Shown: in pieces, positions 35,731 through 47,343 of the stretch
Position numbering within the stretch: position 1 is the first letter of the stretch
Layout of the letters: each line of letters begins with the position of its first letter
Assembly (NCBI RefSeq): GCF_000264995.1
Contig: NW_006767446.1
Location: 831,776-895,775 of the forward strand
DNA from: Punctularia strigosozonata HHB-11173 SS5
Lineage: Eukaryota > Basidiomycota > Agaricomycetes > Corticiales > Punctulariaceae
DNA length: 64,000 nt
Direction of reading: 5' to 3'
Made by a program: the position numbers and the translations under genes
The notes under the pieces: generated by a model
Seen by the model: only the letters and a program-made list of their open reading frames with translations
The model's database searches: none
What the model was told of the DNA's origin: nothing

Positions 35731-35914
35731 ACATGCACCATTGTATGTCATTGGGTCGGGCTGTAACGGCTCAGGATACCGTGCTTATAAGGCTACAACG
35801 AATAGTACCAGTTGCTCTGGTCTCCAGCCTTGGAACCTACACCTCTCCGAAGATGACGTTATACATGACGGCCTCGCCCCACCGCGAATTGATATATAAC
35901 ATGTGCGGAGTCGA

Positions 35915-36769
35915 AACACCTATCAGCCAAAGTATAGTAGCCCGCGCCATCCTCTGGGAACTTACGCGAGGGAGGGATAGACTTGGCTCTATCTGAGTCT
36001 TGAGAGCGCCTACCTCCAACACGGGTCCTCTCCGCTTTCAGGGTGGAGGCCTTACCCTTCTAGATGATGAATGGTGCTGTTGCGAACGAGAACCAGAGCA
36101 AGTATCAAGCCGGTGGGCCCGGCTCCGACCTGGGAAAAGTGGAATGAACACGATGCCATGATGTACAGTGGATGTATGCGCGTACCATGAGCATCGAAGG
36201 CGACTGGGGACGGTGTTAGGACATACAAGTTTCGAGATGAGTTGAATCTCCAAGTAGCAGGAGAGATGCGGTGGGTGATTCCCGCGTGTACGGGAAACGT
36301 ATCCTAGGCTCTGGTGCGTCCAAGCCAGGGGTCAGGTCGACATCGTTCGTCCGAGCCAAGTCCTTGCGACCGCGTTTGGCATTCCTTTCAGACTTCACAG
36401 AATCGTCTCATGTTGAGTATATTGGCCAGGCAGTACGTGCGTCAACTTTCGAGAGTCGGGAATGGGAAGGAAGTCGTCGAGACCGGCCGTCGCGTCGTCG
36501 TGGCGGGAGGCAAATCGTCACGCGTCTCCTTTTTTGAAGTCCTCGTCCACCACACAGATCGACACACTCCGGAACACTCGTGGTGACATCCTTGTAGAGG
36601 AGGAAGATATCTCAGGATCGATTCGTTCACATTTGGGCTAACGGCCTCCAAATGCATAAGTAACAGAAGAGCTGCCCTCAGGTATCAAGGCAGGGTGCGC
36701 AGACCGAGCTGATACTCGCGGTCATCATCTGATTATCTTCTACCGACAGACAGTGCCATGTGAGATACC
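35915..36769. repeat. Tandem duplication, left copy
   Basis: 855 bp repeated almost exactly at 36948-37802, with a period of 1,033 bp. Only a few substitutions are visible, all near the right end. There is no gene inside. A 178-N gap separates the copies. Confidence 0.93.
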
Positions 36770-36947
36770 NNNNNNNNNNNNNNNNNNNNNNNNNNNNNNN
36801 NNNNNNNNNNNNNNNNNNNNNNNNNNNNNNNNNNNNNNNNNNNNNNNNNNNNNNNNNNNNNNNNNNNNNNNNNNNNNNNNNNNNNNNNNNNNNNNNNNNN
36901 NNNNNNNNNNNNNNNNNNNNNNNNNNNNNNNNNNNNNNNNNNNNNNN
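36770..36947. other. Assembly gap of 178 N
   Basis: Unknown bases between the two copies of the 855-bp duplicate. They replace the part of the second unit that would match 35737-35914. Confidence 0.95.
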
Positions 36948-37802
36948 AACACCTATCAGCCAAAGTATAGTAGCCCGCGCCATCCTCTGGGAACTTACGC
37001 GAGGGAGGGATAGACTTGGCTCTATCTGAGTCTTGAGAGCGCCTACCTCCAACACGGGTCCTCTCCGCTTTCAGGGTGGAGGCCTTACCCTTCTAGATGA
37101 TGAATGGTGCTGTTGCGAACGAGAACCAGAGCAAGTATCAAGCCGGTGGGCCCGGCTCCGACCTGGGAAAAGTGGAATGAACACGATGCCATGATGTACA
37201 GTGGATGTATGCGCGTACCATGAGCATCGAAGGCGACTGGGGACGGTGTTAGGACATACAAGTTTCGAGATGAGTTGAATCTCCAAGTAGCAGGAGAGAT
37301 GCGGTGGGTGATTCCCGCGTGTACGGGAAACGTATCCTAGGCTCTGGTGCGTCCAAGCCAGGGGTCAGGTCGACATCGTTCGTCCGAGCCAAGTCCTTGC
37401 GACCGCGTTTGGCATTCCTTTCAGACTTCACAGAATCGTCTCATGTTGAGTATATTGGCCAGGCAGTACGTGCGTCAACTTTCGAGAGTCGGGAATGGGA
37501 AGGAAGTCGTCGAGACCGGCCGTCGCGTCGTCGTGGCGGGAGGCAAATCGTCACGCGTCTCCTTTTTTGAAGTCCTCGTCCACCACACAGATCGACACAC
37601 TCCGGAACACTCGTGGTGACATCCTTGTAGAGGAGGAAGATATCTCAGGATCGATTCGTTCACATTTGGGCTAACGGCCTCTAAATGCATAAGTAACAGA
37701 AGAGCTGCCTTCAGGTATTAAGGCAGGGTGCGCAGACCGAGCTGATACTCGCGGTCATCATCTGATTATCTTCTACCGACAGACAGTGCCATGTGAGATA
37801 CC
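36948..37802. repeat. Tandem duplication, right copy
   Basis: Near-identical to 35915-36769. It differs at three sites I could see, for example CTCTAAATG for CTCCAAATG and CTTCAGGTATTAAGG for CCTCAGGTATCAAGG. Confidence 0.93.
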
Positions 37803-37853
37803 GCTTGTTGACTGGGCATGATACGTCGAAACGCATTCTCGTCCATTGAGCAT

Positions 37854-38746
<893 letters not shown>

Positions 38747-38999
38747 TCAGCAGTCGGTGGTTTCACAGGTCTACCACTTACCTGCAACCCTTCTCCCGAC
38801 GAGAAAAATTGATCGTGGCTCTTCCTTTCAACCCGCTATTGCAATCTACCGTAAATTACACAGTCACATCCTTGACCTACTAGATCTTCTGACCTACATC
38901 ACAACACCTTCCACAACATCTCTATCGCTAGAACGGCGATACCGACTAGATAAGAAACAGGTTGCGATACTCCCTCATTATATCTTTCCGGCGAGAAAG

Positions 39000-40031
39000 G
39001 CGCCGTACGGGAGCGCTACGTATTGTCCGAGATCCGGGTCGAGGACGTTCAAATCCTTGAACTGTCGATCGAAGGCTGGAGGATCTGCCACCCTCCGGTA
39101 GACTTTCTGCTCTACAACAGCGAGTTGGCGTCGGAATTGCACGTCGGGTACTCATCAGGCTGTTTAGCGGTCGTTCCCCGGCTTACGTTGAAAAGCGACG
39201 CCTCCGACTCGGCAACAAGGGGCGAGCGCGACTCCTCCGAAATAAAGTAGCGTCGCACGAGGATAACGAGTTGTTTCTGATGCTCCCGAGCTTGCGTCAT
39301 CTGCACATAGACCTATGCGGCAAGACTGCGAATGCGAGTGATATCAACGTTTGGCGAGATCTCCTGGTGCGGAGGAACAGGGTGGCTAAGCTGAAACTGT
39401 TTCTCAGCCACGTCGAAGGGTTATCCGGTGAAGTGTCAAGATTCCGCTACCTACCTACCTACCTACCTACCTACCTACCGCACTCACGTGTTGACATGTC
39501 GGATAGGATTGATGTGGTTGGACCGGGAACCCGGCGGGACGGTTGCTCATAGAGTATAAATACCATGTACTTACATCGCAATCCGTACTCGCTTGCCCGG
39601 TCCTCCGGGGTCAAGTGTTCTTATTATCTCTATCAGTCTCGTCGAGCTACGCGTTTCCTGATATGAAGATCTTGCGAGTCTTCGCGAGGCCGCTGGTCCT
39701 CATCGAGTGTTAGTGGTTCCGTCGTAACAGCGATCCTTATAGTAACTCCGGTGTAGAGTATCCCCTGCAAAGTACGAGGAGAGCTATTCACCGTTTCTTA
39801 CCAAGCAGGGATCGACCAATACGCGTATTTCTGTTCACAGCCCGCAAGTGTTCTTTGTCAGTAAGATCGCATTACGAGGAATGGCCTCCATATAACTTCT
39901 CCGGTTTCCGCGCCCCTCGACTGCAATCTCTTACCCTCTCGGGTGCATGTTTCACCTGGGATTTGCTGCTTCGCGAGGTTGCTCGTCTCAGAGAAGACGG
40001 CCGTGTGACCTTTGTGGGATCACGCACGTAA
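39000..40031 (+). pseudogene. Remnant of an F-box/LRR-type protein gene
   Basis: Leucine-rich fragments lie in shifting frames. They are VEDVQILELSIEGWRICHPP near 39050, LMLPSLRHLHIDLCGKTANA near 39280 and RNRVAKLKLFLSHVEGLSGE near 39380. DLASLREAAGPHRVLVVP appears near 39670, and FRAPRLQSLTLSGACFTWDL near 39910, ending at a TAA at 40029-40031. The order resembles the C-terminal part of Agaricomycete F-box-like proteins. No F-box is visible. A CCTA microsatellite interrupts it and several stops intervene. Confidence 0.5.
39447..39479. repeat. CCTA microsatellite inside the F-box/LRR relic
   Basis: About eight tandem CTAC units, read as LPTYLPTYLP in one frame. They are inserted in the LRR remnant. 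Confidence 0.9.
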
Positions 40032-40388
40032 ACACTGACTGCGGTCTTCGTTCGCGTCCCTCTCCGATCCGGGCAACTCGGCAAGATACTGTCTTGCTGC
40101 GGATGTCCGACGCGCGACGAGCAACTCGAACCGTTCGATCGAGATGAATAGATGTCGAATATAATATAGAATGAGGATGCTACGTGATACATGTGCTTGC
40201 AGGTTCATTATGAGAGTGATATCCTGTAAGATACGTGGCGCGCGTGAGCCCCGGAGTGTTCTTTCGTTGCGTTGGTCCGTATCTTTCTTAAAACGAGCCA
40301 CTCGGCTTGGGAGCGTAGCGAGGAAGCGACTCGGCGGGTTTGGTGAGGAGGAAACCTAAATTTCAATTCAAGATGGAATGAGTACGGT

Positions 40389-41213
40389 TCACGTTGCGCA
40401 CGAAGGGCGAGATTCACCTTTGAGACCGGCTGCCTTCTCGCCCTGGCGTCCGAAGCCGTAGCCCGACTTGCCACTCTCGCCCGTCGAATGCTCCGCGATC
40501 TTCTCGCTCACGCCGTCCCACACCTTGCTCACGAACGGCGGCGGGCTCGAGAGGTCGGCCCTGATCGGTCCGACGCCGACGTTGGTGGGCAGCACGTCCT
40601 TCGCGCGCTCGCGCCACGCGAAGATGGAGCGGCGCGGGCGGGCGGAGCCGCGGAAGACGAGGCCGATGAAGATGTTGAGGCAGCCGACGGAGAAGAGGAA
40701 GAAGGCGGAGACGAGGGCGAAGGTGTCGACGTGGTGCGAGAGCACGGCCGCGCCGAGGAGGCACTCGAATAGCCCGAGGGGCCCGAGCCCGAAGTCGGCG
40801 CCGAGGACGGGGAAGAAGGTGTCGAAGAACTTGGCGGGCCAGCCGAGCTCGGAGAGGATGAGGATGACGATTTGGAAGATGATGAGGAGGCGGTTGAGCA
40901 CGGCCCAGAAGGCGCCTGCGGGCTGGTGCGGGACGGTGGTGCCTTCGATGTAGTCGCAGTCGAGCATGGTGTCGTCCGAGGTGGTCGAGTTCGAGGAGGA
41001 GGATAGGTGCTTGCCGGCTTCGATGAAGCGGTTGACACCTTGGACGTCGTGGACGAGGGTGACGATGCTTGAGGAGAACATGAGGATGAGCGCGATTATG
41101 CTCAGCGCGCGGATAGCGTTGAGGCCGATGAAAGTGTCTGTCGAAGCGTCGCGTCAGCGCTGAGACCGCGCAGGGATTGTTGAATATAACATACAGGCAC
41201 GGAGAGGAAGCAT
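40389..41213 (-). CDS. DUF7598-type four-TM membrane protein
   Basis: A fungal integral membrane protein of unknown function. A small first exon (MLPLRA, start 41213) is joined through GTATGT...GACAG. The main exon begins TFIGLNAIRALSIIALILMF, which is TM1 and the signature start of the family. TM2 is WAVLNRLLIIFQIVILILSE, TM3 lies around LGPLGLFECLLGAAVLSHHV, and TM4 is FALVSAFFLFSVGCLNIFIG. A cytosolic tail of about 75 residues follows, with Gly/Ser/Lys-rich sequence ending near 40389. A GTGAAT near 40420 could be the donor of a last intron, so the extreme C-terminus is uncertain. Confidence 0.75.
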
Positions 41214-42688
41214 CTTGGTTTGGTTACAACAAGGAGCAAAAAGGTAAGGCTACAGCTGGAGATTGCTGGACAAGGGCACAGGTGCAGATATGGCGTGTAG
41301 GGTGTAGACGGGTCGAAGGCGGCCCAGCCGTCAGTATCAGAGAGCGTTAGGCGTTCGTGAACGGAGAAGCTTGTGAAGGAGGAAAAACCAGACGGGGCGA
41401 CCGAGCGCCAATATTTATGCAAGCCCGGGGGCAGGTGGCCTGAAAGGATGATCGAGGTGGGAGGTGAACGCAAGGCAAAGCCACTCGAGATCCTTTTGTA
41501 CGGGCGGCCACAACTCTGGGCCTGCGTTCGGGACGCGATATGCCGCCATTGTCTTTGGTGGCAGAATGGAGTGTGCGCGGTGGGTTGCCGTGGAGGCCGC
41601 CATTGTCGAGGACAAAGACAAAGGAAGGATCTGTTACGTAATGTGACTGTGGGAATATGATAGCCATGCGGTGCTCCCGTATAGGCTCGTACGTGTAAAA
41701 GTAGGCGCCAAACGCCAATATCCGACTCCCCCTTTCACACCCTAAGGCAAAAACATCATTTCAAAGTTGAATTGTTTTGAATAAATGGGAATGTACATGA
41801 TCAGGTAGTTATAGTCGGAAAAACTGCATGCATGTTAACGAATCGGTGAGTCTTCCGTGAACACAACTGAATGACGATGAAATTTCACAAAATGATTTTA
41901 GGTAACGCTCGACGTGTATCAATATGACTTCCGAGAGATATCCTCGCTCTAATGAAGCGGAACCACAGTTCATGGAAACAGGGCGAATAAGATCATCGAT
42001 GAATACAATAACATTCCTAACAACACTTCCGGGGATTGTCGGTCTTCTCTCGGAAGAAACCGTCGTCACATCACGCATTCAAACTCTAATCATCACATTC
42101 ATGCACCGAATGACGTACAAGTATTCATCACATAACATTCATCACAATCGCAATGAGACATCCACTACAATTCCACTTCATCCCAGCATTTCCCACACAT
42201 ACACAAAGTGCTGCGTCCATCGCTATCCAAACCAGCCTCAAGCCATGTCACGAATCCGTGACAAAAATCACGTTTTTGTCACTTTTTGGCGGATGGGAAA
42301 CGAAGTAACATGTGACATAGCCCATACTGAAAACCGCCCCCACCTACGCTTACGCTTCGGGGGAGTCGGAAAGTTGTTGTCCCTAAAGCCCTCGCTTTGT
42401 TCTGTTCTTGATCTATGACATGCATGAAAGCTCAGCAAGTTAGTTATAAACCCGATGCATATGTTCACGGGCGAGAAGGCATCCTTGCATTGACTTGGGC
42501 CGCGGATCGTGATACTGCCAGGCTGTCGCGTCGGCGCGATCCTTCGGTGACAAGGACGATTATTTGGCCAGTACAAGCACAATTGGATTCAAATCGCCAC
42601 GTTATACGGATCTGTTGGTACAGCTGTTCGCAAGGGCTCGTATTCCGAAGAGTATCGTGCGAAAGCGAGGAAACCGGAACGACCTTGA
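41214..42688. other. Intergenic, AT-richer, no supported gene
   Basis: About 1.5 kb between two minus-strand genes. The portion 41720-42430 is visibly more AT-rich than the neighbourhood. I find no conserved frame, RNA gene or repeat. Confidence 0.6.
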
Positions 42689-43613
42689 TTATATGCGTTT
42701 TCCCTGAAGCTGCGCCTTCTTCTTGGCCTCGACCTCGGCGGCTTTGGCTAACAGTGGAACGTTGAGTCAGGATATGCTTACAGGCTGCCGACGAAGCGAT
42801 CGTGGAGTGGAGGTACTGACCCTCAGCTTCGGCCTTGCGCTTTGCGGCGGCTTGCTCGCGATCAGCACGGATCTTGGCGAGACGAGCGAGGTCGGCCTTC
42901 GCTTGGTCAGTCTTGCCTTGTTCGTGCAGCTGCTCGTCGCAATGTACGTTAATGCATTGGTACGGAGGGCATAGGGCGTATAGCATGTGACGGACCTTCC
43001 AGTACTTGTCTTGCGCATCCTTCTTTTCTTTAGCCTCGCGCTCGCGGCGAGTTAACTCCCTCGGCTGGTCGATCTCGCTCAGCTTCAAGCTGCGGCCGGC
43101 GGCACGATTCAAGTTGGCCTCGAGGGGATCGTCGCCGTCCTCTTCGCCTTCTTCCTTCACCACCGCCGGTTTCTTCTTTTGCTGGGCCTTCAGTGCGCGG
43201 CGTTCGGCGCGGCTGAGCTCTTGTTGCGGTCCTGATGCTGCGGCGTCCTCTTCTTCCTCTTCTGACTCCTCCTCCTCTTCTTCTTCTTCTTCCTCTTCCG
43301 ACTCTTCGTCCGAGCCGTCTTCCTTCTTGCGCCTGTTGAGGTCACAAAACGAGTTGAGCGGATTCAGAAGATGGAGTGGCAGCACGCACCATCGTTGATC
43401 GGCGGATACGGCGGTACCATTTTCGTCTAGTACGAGGTTCTTACTGACGGCGTGTAGAAGTAGGATGAACACGATGCGCCCACAAGGAGACACGATGTTG
43501 CGTACCTGAACGAGCGTCCACCTCCGCGTTTCTGCTTGAACTTGCCTGCCCCATAAACGAATGACACACAGCTAATCAGTCGTGTGTGAGAACGTACCGG
43601 TTCCGCGGACCAT
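42689..43613 (-). CDS. PDAP1/PP28-type casein-kinase-substrate phosphoprotein
   Basis: Homologue of mammalian 28-kDa heat- and acid-stable phosphoprotein, a small charged protein linked to casein kinase II. The first exon is MVRGTG (start 43613). After an intron, KFKQKRGGGRSF is the diagnostic N-terminus, followed by a long acidic Glu/Ser stretch near 43240-43320. The PP28 core is LKLSEIDQPRELTRREREA and AQDKYWK. An intron follows, then LHEQGKTDQAKADLARLAKI and a Lys/Ala-rich end (KAAEVEAKKKAQLQGKRI) with TAA at 42689-42691. All expected landmarks are present. It shares a 336-bp divergent promoter with the Lhs1 gene. Confidence 0.9.
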
Positions 43614-43949
43614 TGTGTCGAGCTTTCAGATATAGATGAGGAGGGAGATCAAGGCTATCCGTCGTCCAAGGACCAATGCAGACTCTGCTATACCAGTGCC
43701 AGTGTCGCCGTCAGAGTCATTGATCTTATCAGTGACTCAGAGCCACGTGTCAAACTATGGCTGTGCATGCCATGTGACCGCCTTTCAGCTCGACACGTAT
43801 CCCGGAGGTCGGACTTCGGGGTCGTTCATAACTTCTCGTCCTTGCGGCGCTACAGGCTCGATTAATGCTAGACCTGACACGTTGATACCCTCCACGCACT
43901 CTTAACGCATTGCTCTAGACGGCAGGACTCTCTCTGGACTTCACCCAAC
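43614..43949. promoter_or_regulatory. Bidirectional promoter between PDAP1 and Lhs1 genes
   Basis: 336 bp separate the two divergent ATGs. There is no clear TATA; CCACGTGTC near 43743 contains a palindromic CACGTG E-box. Co-regulation is inferred only from the layout. Confidence 0.4.
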
Positions 43950-46900
43950 ATGCATCGCTTTCATCGACATCTCTCGGTTCTCTTAGTGTTATGTCTGGCG
44001 TTCGTGACGAGGGAGGCGCTGGCGTCGGTGCTCGCGATCGACTACGGCGCGGACTGGATCAAGGCGTCGTTGATGAAGCCCGGTGTGCCCTTTGACGTGC
44101 TGCTGAACAAGGACTCGAAGCGGAAGATACAGTCGAGCGTCGCATGGAAGAATGACGATAGACTTTTTGCTTCCGATGCCGCGAATATCGTCAGTACCCG
44201 CGCGTACATTTACGGCTCGATTTGCTACTTACACGTACGTCTTGCAGGCGACTCGCTTCCCCACGGACTCGTTCTCCTCGCTCAAGTTCCTGCAAGCCGT
44301 GCCCTACGACGCGGACGCCGTCTCGTTCTACGCCAACGTCTCCACCGCCGAAACGGTCGAGACCGCGCGGCACACCGTCGCCCTCGTCCGCAAGGACGGC
44401 ACGGTGTGGAGCGTCGAGGAGCTGATCGGGATGCAGTTCTCGTACGTGAAGGAGCTCGCGGAGTCGCTCGCGGGCGAGAAGGTGACGGACGTGATCGTCG
44501 CCGTGCCGTCCTTCTACTCCCAGTTCGAGCGCGACGCGGTCGCGGACGCGATCGAGATCGCGGGACTCCGGCTGCTCGCGCTCATCAACGACGGCACGGC
44601 GGTCGCGGTCAACTACGCGATGACGCGCACGTTTGCGAAGCCCGAGTATCACGTCGTGTACGACGCGGGCGCGAGTGCGATCAGGGCGAGCGTCGTGGAG
44701 TTCGCGACGGAGAAGGGCGCGACGAGTATCATTGTTAAGGGCGTGGGCCACGACCGGTCTACGGGTGGCACCGAGCTCGATCGCCGCTTGCGGGACCTGT
44801 TGGCCGAGGACTTCAAGACGAAATACGGGAAGGATATCAGGACCGATAAACGCGGCATGGCGAGGTTGTGGAAGGAGGCCGGGCGGGTGAAGGCGATCTT
44901 GAGCGCGAACACGGAGAGCAGGGTCACGGTGGAGAGCATCGCGTTCGATATCGACTACAAGAGCAGGATCACCCGCGCGGCGTTTGAGGAGGCGTGCAAG
45001 GACTTGCACTCGCGGTTCGCGCAACCGGTGTTAGACGCTATCGCCCACTCGGGGTTGACCTTGGTAACGTCGACTTCGATGTGATCCGGTTTGTCGTCGT
45101 GTCTGACCCAGTGATGGCTGAATAGGAACAAATCAACTCGGTCATTCTCTTCGGTGGAAGCACCAGGACGCCGATGATACAGTCTGCGCTTAGGGCCGCC
45201 GTTGGAGAGTGAGCCGCCCGGTTTCGTCATTTCGCTGCAAGTTAGCTCAATCTGTATTTGCATCTAGCAATAAGGTCGCCACCAACGTAAACGCCGATGA
45301 AGCGGCCGTTCTCGGTGCCGCCCTTCATGGCGCCTCTCTCAGCAGGCAGTTCAAGACCAAGGACATTAAGATCTCCGACATCACACCCTACGACGTCCAG
45401 GTCTCGTATCAGGCCGAGGGCGCCAAGCCGCGCACCATCAATACGCTCGTCTTCCCCGCTGGTAGCAAGGTCGGAACGAAAAAGACGCTGACGTTTAAGC
45501 GCAAGGAGGACTTCAAGGTCACGATGGCGTATAAGACGCCACCCGCTCCGTATGTCCCCGCTGATCATATCACATTCACGACGATGCTGACGGGTTCTCG
45601 TAGTGGATTCCCAACTGACCTTCTCGAAGTCGACATTACTGGGGTAGCAGAAGCCATTGCTAACCTTACCGAACGAGGCGCCGTCGACCCCGTCGTAAAG
45701 GCGACAATCTCTCTTTCCGAATCAGGCTTTGGGTCCGTTCCGGAAGCGGTCGCCTACGGCGAGATCAAGGACGAGTCGATCGCAGGTATGTGCTCGTCTA
45801 CATGCTCTATTTAGGCGCTATATTCTCGCTGTTCCAAGGAAAATTGAAGAATCTGTTTGGTAAAGGGTCGTCTTCGGAGGTGTCGGCGGAAGAGACCGAA
45901 TCCGTGTCGGACGCGCAGGCTTCGCCGTCTGCGTCTGCTGAGAAGAAGAAGGAGACGAAGAAGGAGGACACGATCAAGCTGACGGTGACGCCGCGGTTCC
46001 CGTCGATTGCGCCGATGACCGTCGAGGAGAAGAGGACTGCGCGTGATCGGTGGGTTATGCCTGGTCAACATGCGATATATATTAGACTGAACGCTCGTGT
46101 GTGTTCAGGTTGCGGGCGGTAGATGCCGAGGAGGCTGTCAAACGCCGCCGCGAAGACGCTCGTAACAGTCTCGAGGCTTACCTCTACCGCGTTCGGGACC
46201 TCCTGGACGAGAGCTCGCCAGATGCGCCGTTCATGAAGTGCTCGCAGCAGCCAGAGCGCGAGAAGATGCGGGAGAAGCTCGAAGAGACGTTTGCGTGGCT
46301 CAACTCGGAGGGCGAGGACGCGGACACGGCGCAGTACCTCGACAAGCGTACCGCACTCGAGTAAGCACCCTACTCACCTCGTCATGAGACGCGATTCTGA
46401 AGGATCCCTTTACCTGCAGGATACTCGAGAAGCCTGTCGTCCACCGCTACACCGAGATAGAAGAGTTCCCGCGCGCGCTCAACAACTCGCAAATGTGGAA
46501 CTGGAGCACGCGGATGTTCCTCACCGAGGCGAAGCAGAACCTCACCCAGGAACAAAAGGAAGGGGTCCAGGGCCGTTTCACGCAGGACGACCTCGACGGC
46601 CTGGAGAAGACGCTGAAGGAGCACGAGTCGTGGTTGAACGAGTGGGTCGAGAAGCAGAAGAGCGTGAAGATGAACGAGGACCCGGTGATCCTGACGAGCG
46701 AGATGAAGGCGCGGGCGAAGACGCTCGAGAACCACCTGCAGAGGCTGGTCAGGAAGAGAGCGCCGAAGAAGCCAAAAACGACGACGACGACTACCTCGAG
46801 TACGACCTCGACGGCTGCGGCGGAGACGGAGACGGCGTCTGCGGGCGCAGACGGCAGTCAAGTGCCGGTAGACGATGCCCGGCCGACTACCTCGTCGCCC

Positions 46901-46966
46901 GATCCGAGCTCGACGACGTCCGCCGACGGCGCCAGCGAGACAAAGTCGAAGCACGACGAACTATGA
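43950..46966 (+). CDS. lhs1: ER-lumenal Hsp70-family chaperone, Lhs1/HYOU1 (GRP170) type
   Basis: A large Hsp70 relative that assists translocation and folding in the ER and acts as nucleotide exchange factor for BiP/Kar2. The signal peptide is LSVLLVLCLAFVTREALA. The actin-like ATPase domain begins LAIDYGADWIKASLMKPG, the variant P-loop of this subfamily, and continues through VIVAVPSFYSQFERDAVADA, VYDAGASAIRASVVEF and INSVILFGGSTRTPMIQ. The substrate-binding part begins near 45270 with NVNADEAAVLGAALHGASL. An acidic, Ser-rich loop follows, then the extended C-terminal helical region (YTEIEEFPRALNNSQMW, ARAKTLENHLQRLVRK). The protein ends KHDEL, an ER-retention signal. Several short introns fit (44190-44247, near 45068-45124, near 45205-45240, near 45785-45840, near 46050-46110, near 46363-46420). 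Confidence 0.93.
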
Positions 46967-47343
46967 TACACCGCTGAGAGCTATATATTGTCGTCAACTA
47001 TCTGCATAATAGAGCATATTTTTCGTTACCCTCATCCATGCTGTGAGCCTGCGCGACCCACCGATCAGATTTAACCGCCCTGTGGCTGTGTATAGCAGGC
47101 GCGATTCCGCCGTCGTGAGCCTGAGCTTGAGCCTGTGCCCGCGGCGTTGCAGAGCCCGTCTCGCTGTTATCGCCGCCTAGAGCTTGTCCGCGATACAACG
47201 CTTGCCTATCTCGATTATTACCTCTGACGATCATCTCGTCGCGCGGGCGCGAGATTCGGTACTTCTGCTCCCTCGTTCTCACCAACTTCGGACTGCGAGT
47301 TATAGGCGGGCTTCCTCGCTAAACTGGATTCGGCTACACGACT
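46967..47343. other. Intergenic between Lhs1 and Munc13-like genes
   Basis: 377 bp between two genes in the same direction. A minus-strand frame at 46998-47285 is present but has no recognisable family and is not called. Confidence 0.6.

Noticed and set aside
40414-41038. Long Arg/Pro- and Ser/Pro-rich open frames opposite or overlapping the DUF7598 gene
   Set aside because: These are shadows of a GC-rich coding exon in other frames, with biased, low-complexity composition.
44191-45024. 277-residue minus-strand frame opposite Lhs1
   Set aside because: Antisense shadow of GC-rich coding sequence; no protein family features.
46998-47285. Possible small minus-strand gene between Lhs1 and the Munc13-like gene
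   Set aside because: The translation is low-complexity (Ala/Gln) with no recognisable domain and no supporting promoter or splice context.
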